DNA from: an uncultured Prevotellaceae bacterium
GTDB lineage: Bacteria; Bacteroidota; Bacteroidia; Bacteroidales; Bacteroidaceae
NCBI GenBank assembly: GCA_946405805.1
Contig: CAMJIL010000024.1
Coordinates: 1 to 33,503, forward strand
Length of the DNA stretch: 33,503 bases
Direction of reading: 5' to 3'
Part shown: piece by piece, positions 24,765 to 33,320 of the stretch
Layout: every line of letters starts with the position of its first letter
Numbering within the stretch: position 1 is the first letter of the stretch
The notes under the pieces: model-generated
Database searches by the model: none
Told to the model about the DNA's origin: nothing
Seen by the model: the letters and a program-made list of their open reading frames with translations, nothing else
Program-made: the position numbers and the translations under genes

Positions 24765-26833
24765 TCCCCCTTCTCCTCCGGATATGCTATGCGGGTGTGG
24801 AAGACGATTTTCAGTTTGTCTATCAATACTTCCTTAGCCGTCTTAATATCCTTAAAGGTAATAGGACAGTCCTCAAAGAACCCTTCCTTCACCTGGTTGT
24901 CTATGATGTTGTTCACCAGCTTGGTGATACTCTCTTCTGTATATTCCTTCAAAGAACGTGATGATGCCTCTACTGCATCTGTCATCATCAGTATGGCCTG
25001 TTCCTTGGTAAATGGGTTCGGACCTTTATATCTGAATGGTGTCTCGTCTATCTCTTCGTCCTGATGCTCATTCTTGTATGTAGTATAGAAATAGCGTGCC
25101 AGTCCCCTGCCATGATGAGTCCTGATGAAGTCTTGCAGAATGCTTGGTATGCCTGCTGCCGAAGTGAGTCGTATGCCTTCCTCCACATGTCCTGTTATGA
25201 TACGGGCACTCTCCTGTGGCGTCAGACGGGTGTGGGGATTGATGCCGTTCTGGTTTTCTGTGAAGAAGACAGGATTGGCCAGCTTTCCGACGTCATGATA
25301 CAGGGCGCCTGTTCTTACCAACAGGAATTTTGCTCCCACCTCCTGTGCTATGGCAGAGGCAAGGTTGCTCACCATGATGCTATGCTGATATGTGCCAGGG
25401 GCTTCTTCTGACAGACGACGCAGCAGTTCCTTGTTGATGTCCGACAGCTCCATCAGCGTCACTGGCGATACAAAGCCGAACGTCTTCTCTACCAGGAACA
25501 TCAGTGGGAATGTAAGCATCAACATCATACCGCTGATGATAAACAACAGGTATCCATGCTTCAATATCTCAAAGCTCAAAGCATCGTTGTCCATGTATTT
25601 CAGCAGGGTGTATGTCACCAGATAGAGCAGTGTGATGCAGGCACTGGTAGCAATAATCTGCGAACGCTTCGTAACCTCTCTCAGGGCGCAGATGGCGATG
25701 TAGCCGGCTGTTATTTGTAATACGATATATTCAAATCTCTCTGAAACAATAACACTACACAGCAGCACCAGTGTGGTGTGTGCCATGAAGGCGGAACGGC
25801 TGTCGAGGAATACTCTCACAAACATCGGCACCATGCAGACGGGTAGGAGATACACATTCCTTGGGTCCCAGCGCACCAACAGCGAATTGATGATAGGGAA
25901 CAGCGTAAGCAGCGTAAAGAGCATCACCATGCAGCTGGGTCTTACCAGGTATTCCTCACGGAAATACTGCAGGTAGCACATGAAGAGTAACATTATCAGC
26001 AGGATATACAGCCACTGCATACCATTGTGCATAAAGGCTTCTGCTAATGTGCGCTCGCTGTTGTTGCTGATAAAATCGTTATAGCTGTCTATCATGCGGG
26101 CCTTCTCTTCTGTAACAATCTCACCACGATTGATAATCTCCTGACCTTGCTTCATGACACCACTGTTCGTCGATATCAGCGATGTCAGCTCGTTATAGGC
26201 TTGTTTGCTGCGCTTATAGTCGTAGGTGATGTTTGCTACCAGGAATTCATTGAGGTTGAGTTCCTGAAGGGTTGTCTTGATGTTTAGCAGCAATGGGTCG
26301 TCCATCAGCAATTCATAAGCTTTCTTGGTGCTCATCACCATGGCTACCTCGGCCTTCACGGCTTCGTTGTCCTTTACCAGCATGATATCAGTGATACTGT
26401 CGCTCTCAACGATTTTCTGATATTCCATCTGGTTCATGATGCCCTGATCGTACATGTCTCTCATGATGTTGGCAACTACCTGCATGCTGTATGCCGATAC
26501 ACCAGGGGCACCGTCCGAATATTTCTGCAAGAACAGTGATATCTGCTTCTCACCAACCGCCTTGTTTATATTATAATAAGGAAAATAGTCCTGACGCAAC
26601 AGCTCGGCCTTTTCCTGTTCTACTACAGCGGGGTCTTTCTGTATGTATATCTCACCTGGTGAGATAACCTGCTGACTGGTCCATGGCTCACCAACGGTGT
26701 ATGTCAGAAGGGGCTTGTCGGTGTTTGGCATCGCCAATACTATCAGCGTCACAGAGACGATGATATATGCTATTCCCTGAAGGAAGCGATTGAGCTTCGG
26801 AAGTGAGTTAATATGTATGTTTTCTGTTCCCAT
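24752..26833 (-). CDS. 7TM-HD family phosphohydrolase (PgpH-like c-di-AMP phosphodiesterase)
   Basis: A 693-residue inner-membrane enzyme. It has one N-terminal membrane helix (about 17-36), a large extracytoplasmic 7TMR-HDED domain (about 40-265), a block of seven helices (about 270-470), then a cytosolic HD domain with the metal motif LYHDVGKL near residue 514 and a downstream RTHHGRG. This is the architecture of Listeria PgpH, which hydrolyses c-di-AMP to pApA. Substrate here is inferred from architecture. No diadenylate cyclase is in the window. ATG 26833 follows a -7 box at 26861-26868. The terminal EVKS and the stop derive from heptamer array H8. Confidence 0.9.
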   Translation of the reverse strand: MGTENIHINSLPKLNRFLQGIAYIIVSVTLIVLAMPNTDKPLLTYTVGEPWTSQQVISPGEIYIQKDPAVVEQEKAELLRQDYFPYYNINKAVGEKQISLFLQKYSDGAPGVSAYSMQVVANIMRDMYDQGIMNQMEYQKIVESDSITDIMLVKDNEAVKAEVAMVMSTKKAYELLMDDPLLLNIKTTLQELNLNEFLVANITYDYKRSKQAYNELTSLISTNSGVMKQGQEIINRGEIVTEEKARMIDSYNDFISNNSERTLAEAFMHNGMQWLYILLIMLLFMCYLQYFREEYLVRPSCMVMLFTLLTLFPIINSLLVRWDPRNVYLLPVCMVPMFVRVFLDSRSAFMAHTTLVLLCSVIVSERFEYIVLQITAGYIAICALREVTKRSQIIATSACITLLYLVTYTLLKYMDNDALSFEILKHGYLLFIISGMMLMLTFPLMFLVEKTFGFVSPVTLMELSDINKELLRRLSEEAPGTYQHSIMVSNLASAIAQEVGAKFLLVRTGALYHDVGKLANPVFFTENQNGINPHTRLTPQESARIITGHVEEGIRLTSAAGIPSILQDFIRTHHGRGLARYFYTTYKNEHQDEEIDETPFRYKGPNPFTKEQAILMMTDAVEASSRSLKEYTEESITKLVNNIIDNQVKEGFFEDCPITFKDIKTAKEVLIDKLKIVFHTRIAYPEEKGEVKS

Positions 26834-26860
26834 TGCTTAGGCGCTCTGTAAAAAACGCTG

Positions 26861-26890
26861 CAAAAGTACAAAAAAAAATCACAAAACAAA
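26861..26890 (-). promoter_or_regulatory. Promoter of the PgpH-like gene
   Basis: Minus strand: -7 box TACTTTTG (26861-26868) with a TTTG -33 match at 26887-26890 (18-nt spacer). It is divergent from the gltX promoter. Confidence 0.55.
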
Positions 26891-26951
26891 GTTTTTTCCT
26901 AAAAAAATGTATTTTACCTATATTATACACCAGTATATAGACTTTTTTTGT

Positions 26952-26959
26952 TATCTTTG
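26952..26959 (+). promoter_or_regulatory. -7 box of gltX
   Basis: TATCTTTG followed by C matches TAnnTTTG. The -33 element is unclear. The resulting leader of about 110 nt contains heptamer tract H9 and a GGTTC/GAACC mini-hairpin. Confidence 0.6.
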
Positions 26960-26983
26960 CAACCTGTTTAAAGCTTATGGACC

Positions 26984-27018
26984 ATTGAACATTGAAGATT
27001 GAACATTGAAAATTGTTT
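26984..27018. repeat. Heptamer array H9 (5 units) in the gltX leader
   Basis: ATTGAAC, ATTGAAG, ATTGAAC, ATTGAAA and ATTGTTT in 7-bp phase within the predicted 5' untranslated region. Confidence 0.85.
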
Positions 27019-27023
27019 TTTTA

Positions 27024-27036
27024 GGTTCGAAGAACC
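27024..27036 (+). promoter_or_regulatory. Small hairpin in the gltX leader
   Basis: GGTTC and GAACC pair around a GAA loop, followed after GTGG by a T-run. It could be a weak attenuator or an RNA-stability element. Confidence 0.35.
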
Positions 27037-27074
27037 GTGGTTTTTGTTAAAAAAATATTCGAAATAAGATAAAA

Positions 27075-28595
27075 ATGAAAACTCGTGTACGATTTGCTCC
27101 ATCACCTACAGGAGCCCTCCATATCGGAGGTGTTAGAACAGCACTCTATAACTATCTTTTCGCAAAACAACATGGCGGAGAACTCATCTTCCGAATAGAA
27201 GATACCGACTCTAACCGCTTTGTCCCAGGGGCTGAGGAATATATCCTTGAGTCTTTCCGCTGGCTGGGCATCACCTTCGATGAGGGCGTGTCATTCGGTG
27301 GCGACTACGGACCATACAGACAGTCCGAGAGAAGGGACATCTACAAGAAATACGTTAAGCAGCTGCTCGACAATGGCAAGGCTTATATGGCTTTCGATAC
27401 CCCGGAGGAACTGGAGCAGGCGCGTAATGCCACACCAAACTTCCAGTATGATGCCAAGACTCGTATGTCTATGCGAAACTCTCTCTCTCTGCCACAGGAA
27501 GAGGTGCAGAAACTTCTTGCTGAGGGAAAGCAGTATGTGGTGCGCTTCCTCATCAATCCTGGAGAGGAAATCGTTGTCAACGACCTCATTCGCGGCGTGG
27601 TACGCATCAAGTCTGACATCCTCGACGATAAGGTGCTCTATAAGTCGGCTGACGAACTCCCTACATATCATCTGGCAAACATCGTGGACGACCATCTCAT
27701 GGAGGTGTCTCATGTCATCAGGGGTGAGGAATGGTTGCCGTCTGCACCTCTGCATGTACTGCTCTATAGGGCCTTCGGATGGCAGGATACTATGCCGCAG
27801 TTTGCTCATCTGCCTCTGCTCCTCAAACCAGAAGGACAGGGAAAACTCTCTAAGCGTGATGGTGACAGACTGGGATTCCCAGTGTTCCCTCTCGAATGGC
27901 ATGACCCAAAGACTGGTGAGGTGTCATCAGGATTCCGTGAGTCGGGTTATTTCCCAGAGGCAGTGGTGAACTTCCTCGCTCTGTTGGGATGGAACCCTGG
28001 CACAGAACAGGAGATATTCTCTATGGATGAGCTCATAAAGGCGTTCGACATCTCAAGATGCTCTAAGGCTGGTGCCAAGTTCGACTATAAGAAGGGTATA
28101 TGGTTCAATCATGAGTATATCCTCAAGAAATCACCTGCCGAGATAGCAAAAATCTTTGCACCGATAGTGGCCAACAATGGCGCTGACGCTTCTATGGAGC
28201 GCGTAGAGACGGTCTGCCGCCTTATGAAGGATCGTGTCAACTTCATCCATGAGATGTGGGACCTCTGTTCTTTCTTCTTCTTCGAGCCAAGTTCTTACGA
28301 CGAGAAGACAGTCCGCAAGAGATGGAAGGAGAATTCTCCAGAGGTGATGGCAGAGTTGTGTGACGTCCTCAGTGGCATCGACGACTTCTCTGTCGAAGGA
28401 CAGGAGAAGGTTGTCATGGCATGGATAGAAAGCAAAGGCTATAAGCTCGGCGACGTCATGAACGCCTTCAGACTATGCCTCGTCGGAGAAGGCAAAGGCC
28501 CAGGAATGTTCGACATCTCAGCCTTCCTCGGAAAAGACGAAACCATCCACCGCATCAAAAAAGCAATCAGTGCAATTAAACCGGTTAACGGTTAA
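27075..28595 (+). CDS. gltX: Glutamyl-tRNA synthetase
   Basis: A 506-residue class I aminoacyl-tRNA synthetase charging tRNA-Glu. The HIGH-type motif is in [25 protein letters not shown] (residues 6-30) and the KMSKS-type motif is KLSKRDGDR near 257. The Rossmann core and alpha-helical anticodon-binding domain (about 330-500) are complete. The last codons (PVNG) and the TAA stop are made by heptamer array H10, so the extreme C-terminus was probably reset by the repeat. From about 28425 the synonymous codon choice shifts to A/C-ending codons. Divergent from the PgpH-like gene. Confidence 0.97.
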   Translation: MKTRVRFAPSPTGALHIGGVRTALYNYLFAKQHGGELIFRIEDTDSNRFVPGAEEYILESFRWLGITFDEGVSFGGDYGPYRQSERRDIYKKYVKQLLDNGKAYMAFDTPEELEQARNATPNFQYDAKTRMSMRNSLSLPQEEVQKLLAEGKQYVVRFLINPGEEIVVNDLIRGVVRIKSDILDDKVLYKSADELPTYHLANIVDDHLMEVSHVIRGEEWLPSAPLHVLLYRAFGWQDTMPQFAHLPLLLKPEGQGKLSKRDGDRLGFPVFPLEWHDPKTGEVSSGFRESGYFPEAVVNFLALLGWNPGTEQEIFSMDELIKAFDISRCSKAGAKFDYKKGIWFNHEYILKKSPAEIAKIFAPIVANNGADASMERVETVCRLMKDRVNFIHEMWDLCSFFFFEPSSYDEKTVRKRWKENSPEVMAELCDVLSGIDDFSVEGQEKVVMAWIESKGYKLGDVMNAFRLCLVGEGKGPGMFDISAFLGKDETIHRIKKAISAIKPVNG

Positions 28596-28694
28596 CGGTT
28601 AGTGGTTAGTGGTTATTGGTTATTGGTTATAGACCATCATCCTTCATCCATCATCCTTCATCCAACTTTAAACTTTAAACTTTAAACTTTACAT
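28583..28694. repeat. Heptamer array H10 (16 units) bridging gltX and waaA
   Basis: Unbroken 7-bp phase: GGTTAAC twice, GGTTAGT twice, GGTTATT twice, GGTTATA, a hybrid GACCATC, four ATCCNNC units, three TTTAAAC and TTTACAT. The gltX stop is in the second unit. The waaA TTG start begins at the last base. Confidence 0.95.
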
Positions 28695-29935
28695 TGTACA
28701 ACCTCCTCCTCTATATCTTCCAGTTCGGCGTCTATGTCGCTGCACAGTTCTTCACCAAGGTGAGGACTATGTGGCGTGGACAGAACATTGCTGTGAGGTA
28801 TCTGCAGAGGCATGTGGACCCGAATGCGGAATATGTGTGGTTCCATGCTGCGTCGTTGGGGGAGTTTGAGCAGGGCCGACCTATCATGGAGGAGTATCGT
28901 CGCGTGTATCCTAACAGAAAGATACTGCTGACCTTCTTCTCACCGTCGGGGTATGAGGTGAGGAAACATTATGATGGGGCTGACCTGGTGTGTTATCTGC
29001 CTGTCGATACTGTGGCAAATGCACGCAGATTCCTGAGGGCTGTGAGACCAGTGGAGGCGTTCTTCATAAAATATGAGTTCTGGTATAACTATCTCCATAT
29101 CCTGCGCCATCGTGGAGTGCCGGTGTATAGTGTGTCGTCCATATTCCGATCTGAACAGGTGTTCTTCCAGTGGTATGGATGGCAGTATCGCCATGTGTTG
29201 AAGTGTTTCACACATTTCTTTGTGCAGAATGAGGAGAGTAGGGAGCTGCTCGCAAGTATTGGCATCACCAATGTCGATGTCACTGGCGATACACGCTTCG
29301 ACCGTGTGACGACCATTGCGGCGCAGTCGAAGAAGCTGCCTGTGGTGGAGTCGTTCCTGTCGAAAAACAACAAATGCTTCATTGCTGGCAGTTCGTGGCT
29401 GCCTGATGAGCGCATCTTTGTGAGATATTTCAGAGAGCATAGAGGGTGGAAGATGATTATCGCACCACATGTCATAGCACCCCTGCATCTCGAACAGATA
29501 AAAGACCTCATGCCCGACCTGAAGGTGCTGTTCTACAGCCAGTTGACAGCAGAGGATGTCAAGACACTGCCTGATGCCGATGTGCTCGTGGTCGATTGCT
29601 TCGGACTCCTGTCGTCTATGTATAAGTATGGACAGATAGCCTATGTCGGTGGTGGCTTTGGCGTGGGCATACACAATCTGCCAGAGGCGGCGGTGTGGAA
29701 TATGCCCGTGATATTCGGACCAAACAATCAGAAGTTCCAGGAGGCACAAGAGCTGAAGGCGTGTGGTGGTGGCTTTGAGATAGAGTCATACAATGATTTT
29801 GTTAGAGTGATGGAAACCTTCCAAGACCCTGCTGCTCTCCAAGCAGCCTCCGATGCCGCAGGCACCTACGTCCGCTCCCAGTCCGGCGCCACAGAAAAAC
29901 TCCTCACCCGCCTCCGCCGCAGGCGTAACGGATAG
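28694..29935 (+). CDS. waaA: 3-deoxy-D-manno-octulosonic acid transferase
   Basis: A 413-residue inner-membrane-associated glycosyltransferase (GT30) that adds Kdo to lipid A precursor from CMP-Kdo. An N-terminal hydrophobic anchor (NLLLYIFQFGVYVAAQFF) precedes WFHAASLGEFEQGRP (the conserved acceptor-site Glu) and KYEFWYNYL. The C-terminal half has IAPHV, YVGGGFGVGIHNLPEAAVWNMPVIFGPNNQKFQEA. The only usable start is TTG 28694 at the edge of array H10; an in-frame stop lies just upstream within the array. The C-terminal 40 codons (from about 29815) switch to C-ending codons. Array H11 starts directly at the stop. Confidence 0.94.
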   Translation: MYNLLLYIFQFGVYVAAQFFTKVRTMWRGQNIAVRYLQRHVDPNAEYVWFHAASLGEFEQGRPIMEEYRRVYPNRKILLTFFSPSGYEVRKHYDGADLVCYLPVDTVANARRFLRAVRPVEAFFIKYEFWYNYLHILRHRGVPVYSVSSIFRSEQVFFQWYGWQYRHVLKCFTHFFVQNEESRELLASIGITNVDVTGDTRFDRVTTIAAQSKKLPVVESFLSKNNKCFIAGSSWLPDERIFVRYFREHRGWKMIIAPHVIAPLHLEQIKDLMPDLKVLFYSQLTAEDVKTLPDADVLVVDCFGLLSSMYKYGQIAYVGGGFGVGIHNLPEAAVWNMPVIFGPNNQKFQEAQELKACGGGFEIESYNDFVRVMETFQDPAALQAASDAAGTYVRSQSGATEKLLTRLRRRRNG

Positions 29936-30026
29936 AGGTTATTGGTTATAGGTTATAGGTTATAGGTTATAGACCTTCATCCTTCATCCTTCGACCTTTA
30001 TCCTTCATCCTTCATCCTTCGACCTC
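29936..30026. repeat. Heptamer array H11 (13 units)
   Basis: AGGTTAT/TGGTTAT (five), hybrid AGACCTT, then CATCCTT, TATCCTT and CGACCTT units, in unbroken phase from the base after the waaA stop. It passes into a CTCGGC-AAC-GCCGAG hairpin (30024-30038), then a looser GTTTAAGA-like tract of 7-9 bp period (30041-30096). Confidence 0.92.
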
Positions 30027-30038
30027 GGCAACGCCGAG
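30024..30038. terminator. Perfect short hairpin after waaA
   Basis: CTCGGC and GCCGAG pair around an AAC loop at the end of array H11. No T-tract follows, so it is only a possible terminator. Confidence 0.4.
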
Positions 30039-30151
30039 CGAGAGTTTAGAGTGAAGAGTTTAAAAGTTTAAGAGTTTAAGAGGTTTAAGCGGTTAGAGAA
30101 AATGGTTTTTCTGGTTTTTGTAATAAATAAAAAATAATTCAAAATAAAACA

Positions 30152-31501
30152 ATGAAAAAAAATCTTGAAACACTCTGTATCCACGGCGGATACAAAGCCA
30201 AAAAGGGCGAACCACAACAACTGCCCATCATCCAGTCAACAACATTCCGATACGAGACATCCGACCAGATGGCACGCCTCTTCGACCTCAAAGACGAAGG
30301 CTATTTCTATACCCGTCTGGCAAACCCTACCAATGACGCAGTAGCAAAGAAGATCTGCGCCCTCGAAGGAGGCGTCGGTGCTATGCTCACCAGCTCCGGA
30401 CAGGCAGCAAACTTCTATGCCGTCTTCAATATCTGTCAGGCAGGCGACCATTTCATCACCTCCAACAACATCTATGGCGGCACCTACAACCTCTTTGGCG
30501 TCACCATGAAGAAACTCGGCATCGAATGCACCTTCATCGATACCGAGTGGGACGATGAGAAGATAGAAGCCTGCTTCAAGCCCAATACCAAATGCTTCTT
30601 CGGTGAGACCATCTCCAACCCAGGCGGCAGCGTGTTTGATATAGAACGCTTCGCCAAGATGGCCCACAAACACGGTGTACCCCTCATCGTCGATAACACC
30701 TTCGCCACCCCAATCAACTGCCGCCCATTCGAGTGGGGCTGTGACATCGTCACCCATTCCACCACCAAGTACATGGATGGCCACGCCACCCAAGTCGGCG
30801 GCTGCATCGTCGATTCAGGCAACTTCGACTGGAAAACCTGTACCCACCAACCCGGCAGCGACTTCGACACAACCGCAGTAGCACCTCTCACCTCTCACCT
30901 CTCACCTCTCACCTCTCCAAAGTTCCCTGGCCTAACCACCCCCGATGAATCCTACCACGGCCTCACCTATGTCGATGCCTTCGGCAAGATGGGCTACACC
31001 ACAAAACTCGTTGCCCAGCTCATGCGCGACCTTGGCAGCATCCCAGCACCCCAGAACTCCTTCCTCCTCAACCTCGGTCTTGAGACCCTCGCACTGCGCA
31101 TGAAGCAACACTGCAGCAATGCCCAGAAGGTAGCAGAGTGGTTAGAGAAGTGTCCAAAGGTAGCATGGGTCAACTACTGCGGTCTGCCAAGCAATAAATA
31201 CCACGCCCTTGCCCAGAAGTACATGCCTAATGGCTCCTGTGGTGTCATCGCCTTCGGACTCAAGGGCACAAGGGAAGACGCCATCAAGTTCATGGACCAG
31301 CTCGACTTCATCAGTATTGTCACCCATGTCGCAGACGTCAGAACATGCGTTTTGCATCCAGCCAGCCACACCCACAGACAACTCTCTGAGGAGCAGCTGA
31401 GAGAAGCCGGCATCGCCCCCGACCTGGTACGACTCTCTGTCGGCATCGAAAACGCCGACGACATCATCGCCGACCTCCAACAGGCAATGGACAAGATGTA
31501 A
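30152..31501 (+). CDS. metY: O-acetylhomoserine aminocarboxypropyltransferase / sulfhydrylase with a repeat-derived insertion
   Basis: A 449-residue PLP enzyme that makes homocysteine (or cysteine) from O-acetylhomoserine and sulfide. PIIQSTTFRYETSDQ, YTRLANPTNDAVAKKI, LTSSGQAANFYA, VDNTFATP and the PLP lysine in THSTTKYMDGH (Lys near 206) are typical of the Cys/Met metabolism fold. Between SGNFDW and FPGLTTPDESYHG, which are close together in relatives, there are about 27 extra residues (near 229-255). Their core is encoded by five in-frame CACCTCT heptamers, giving PLTSHLS-type repeats. The whole gene uses C- and A-ending codons, unlike most neighbours. It probably remains functional, since the insertion is in a surface-loop region (inferred). 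Confidence 0.94.
   Translation: MKKNLETLCIHGGYKAKKGEPQQLPIIQSTTFRYETSDQMARLFDLKDEGYFYTRLANPTNDAVAKKICALEGGVGAMLTSSGQAANFYAVFNICQAGDHFITSNNIYGGTYNLFGVTMKKLGIECTFIDTEWDDEKIEACFKPNTKCFFGETISNPGGSVFDIERFAKMAHKHGVPLIVDNTFATPINCRPFEWGCDIVTHSTTKYMDGHATQVGGCIVDSGNFDWKTCTHQPGSDFDTTAVAPLTSHLSPLTSPKFPGLTTPDESYHGLTYVDAFGKMGYTTKLVAQLMRDLGSIPAPQNSFLLNLGLETLALRMKQHCSNAQKVAEWLEKCPKVAWVNYCGLPSNKYHALAQKYMPNGSCGVIAFGLKGTREDAIKFMDQLDFISIVTHVADVRTCVLHPASHTHRQLSEEQLREAGIAPDLVRLSVGIENADDIIADLQQAMDKM
30882..30916. repeat. Intragenic heptamer array H12 (5 units) in metY
   Basis: CACCTCT repeated five times exactly. The same sequence, in another register, forms the CTCTCAC/CTCACCT units of arrays H7 and H8. It is read in frame through all three codon phases. 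Confidence 0.92.
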
Positions 31502-31524
31502 AGATTAGTGAGAAGAGGGGGGGA

Positions 31525-31578
31525 ACTCCCTTATCACTCCCTTATCACTCCCTTATCACTCCCTTTTTCACTCCTTTT
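31525..31578. repeat. Tandem 11-bp repeat upstream of comM
   Basis: ACTCCCTTATC three times exactly, then two degenerate copies (ACTCCCTTTTTC, ACTCCTTTT), between metY and comM. Confidence 0.85.
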
Positions 31579-31595
31579 AAAAAAAATAAACATCT

Positions 31596-33317
31596 GTGAT
31601 TGTAAAGACATATTGTGCAGCGGTTAATGGGCTGGAGATAACGAAGGTGACGGTTGAGACGAGCCTCACCAATGGACAAAGCCTCACCCTCACAGGCCTC
31701 GGCGACGAAGCTGTAAGGGAAAGCCTGGCCCGCATCAGGACTTCCATGATTCACACGGGATACAAATTCCCCAATAGGGCCATCACCATCAACCTCTCGC
31801 CCGCAAACAAAAAGAAAGAGGGCTCCTCCTACGACCTCCCCATCTCCATCGCCATCCTCGCCGCCAACGAAGTCCTCATCCCCACCACCGGCTCCACTGG
31901 CCCCACCGGCTCCGCCACCTCCGTAGGTGAACCTAGCTCCACCAACGAAGGAGGAAATGGCCCTACAACCACCTCCATTGGCCCTACAACCACCACCTCC
32001 TCCAATCCTCTTAACGATTATATGTTTTTGGGTGAGTTGGGTCTCGACGGCTCTTTGAAGCCTATTGTTGGTGCTCTTCCGATTGCTCTTTTGGCGAAGA
32101 AGGAGAAATTCAAGGGCATCGTCCTTCCCAAGGAGAATGAGAAGGAGGCTGCCGTTGTCTCTGGCATCGACGTCTATGGTATGTCAACTCTTGATGAGGT
32201 GATAAATTTCATTAAGGGCATCAATACTCCTGCCCCTTTAAAACTGGACATCAATGAGCTTTTTGCTCAGCAGCAGGGAAAATTTGACATTGACTTTGCT
32301 GACGTCAAGGGTCAGCAGCAGGTGAAGAGGGCCTTAGAGATTGCTGCGGCTGGCGGCCACAACGTAATCATGATAGGCCCTCCTGGCAGTGGCAAGAGTA
32401 TGATGGCAAAGCGTCTGCCTACCATCTTACCTCCGCTTTCGCTGAACGAGAGTCTTGAAACAACGCAGATACATTCCATAGCAGGAAAACTGAATCCTGA
32501 CCAATCTCTCATCTTCCAACGCCCGTTCCGTTCTCCCCACCACACCATCTCGCAGGTGGCTCTTGTGGGTGGTGGTACGAATCCGCAGCCTGGTGAGATA
32601 TCTCTGGCTCATAATGGTGTACTCTTCATGGATGAGTTGCCTGAGCTGCCCCGTTCTGTTCTGGAGGTGCTTCGTCAGCCCCTCGAAGACAGGAAAATCA
32701 CCATCAGCCGTGCGAAGTATAATGTGGAGTATCCGTGCTCTTTCATGTTTGTGGCATCGATGAATCCGTGTCCATGCGGATATTATGGCGACCCAACACA
32801 TCAGTGTAACTGCACCCCAGGACAAATAAGCCGTTACCTATCAAAAATCAGTGGTCCGTTGCTGGATCGCATCGACATACATTGTGAGATACAGGCTGTG
32901 CCATTTTCCCAGCTCTCACAGATGCAGCCAGGTGAGCCCTCTGCTGCCATTCGCGAAAGGGTGGTGAAGGCTCGTAAGATACAGGAGAAACGTTTTAGTA
33001 ATTATTACAAGAGTCTTGATAGTTCCGACCCTGACTATGACCCCAACAGTCTTCGCCAGCGCATACATTGTAATGCTATGATGTCAGAGAAGATGCTGCG
33101 CCTTTTTGCGCAACCCGACGAGGCATCGCTTGATATGCTTCGCATGGCGATGGAACGCCTGAAGCTTTCAGCCCGTGCCTATGGACGTATACTGAAGGTG
33201 GCCCGCACCATTGCTGACCTTGATGGATCGGAGAAGATTTTGAGCCAGCATATTGCGGAGGCCATTGGCTATCGCAACCTCGATAGGGGTGATTGGGCGG
33301 AGAGGGGGGCTATGTAA
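31596..33317 (+). CDS. comM: YifB/ComM family Mg-chelatase-like AAA+ ATPase with low-complexity insertion
   Basis: A 573-residue AAA+ ATPase. In naturally competent bacteria ComM is a branch-migration helicase aiding integration of incoming DNA. The N-terminal Lon protease-like domain (TYCAAVNGLEITKVTVET to about 225) precedes the Walker A GPPGSGKSM (about 261), the Mg-chelatase segment PFRSPHHTISQVALVGGG, Walker B FMDELPE, and SMNPCPCGYYGDP, then the C-terminal LSARAYGRILKVARTIADLDGSE domain. Start GTG 31596. Residues about 96-137 are a Thr/Ser/Pro/Gly-rich insertion not expected in the family, built of 18- and 21-bp repeats. Codon choice changes sharply at its end (about 32005). Confidence 0.92.
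   Translation: MIVKTYCAAVNGLEITKVTVETSLTNGQSLTLTGLGDEAVRESLARIRTSMIHTGYKFPNRAITINLSPANKKKEGSSYDLPISIAILAANEVLIPTTGSTGPTGSATSVGEPSSTNEGGNGPTTTSIGPTTTTSSNPLNDYMFLGELGLDGSLKPIVGALPIALLAKKEKFKGIVLPKENEKEAAVVSGIDVYGMSTLDEVINFIKGINTPAPLKLDINELFAQQQGKFDIDFADVKGQQQVKRALEIAAAGGHNVIMIGPPGSGKSMMAKRLPTILPPLSLNESLETTQIHSIAGKLNPDQSLIFQRPFRSPHHTISQVALVGGGTNPQPGEISLAHNGVLFMDELPELPRSVLEVLRQPLEDRKITISRAKYNVEYPCSFMFVASMNPCPCGYYGDPTHQCNCTPGQISRYLSKISGPLLDRIDIHCEIQAVPFSQLSQMQPGEPSAAIRERVVKARKIQEKRFSNYYKSLDSSDPDYDPNSLRQRIHCNAMMSEKMLRLFAQPDEASLDMLRMAMERLKLSARAYGRILKVARTIADLDGSEKILSQHIAEAIGYRNLDRGDWAERGAM
31881..32006 (+). repeat. Low-complexity coding insertion in comM
   Basis: CACCGGCTCC occurs at 31886 and 31904 (18 nt apart), and GGCCCTACAACCACC at 31959 and 31980 (21 nt apart). 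It encodes TGSTGPTGS- and GPTTTSI-like residues between EVLIP and PLNDYMFLGELGLDG. Confidence 0.85.
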
Positions 33318-33320
33318 AAA

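Noticed and set aside
27024..27036. tRNA T-arm (GGTTCGA)
   Set aside because: There is no acceptor, D or anticodon arm around it; it is only a small palindrome in the gltX leader.
28583..28631. Telomere-like repeat (7-bp, GGTTA-containing)
   Set aside because: The resemblance to eukaryotic heptamer telomeres is superficial. The tract is internal, short and changes sequence family.
28940..29749. Minus-strand ORF of 269 codons opposite waaA
   Set aside because: waaA is clearly coding on the plus strand; the antisense product has His/Cys-rich composition without domains.
31502..31595. Transposon or attachment site between metY and comM
   Set aside because: Only the 11-bp tandem repeat and an A-run are present; no terminal inverted repeats, target duplication or integrase.
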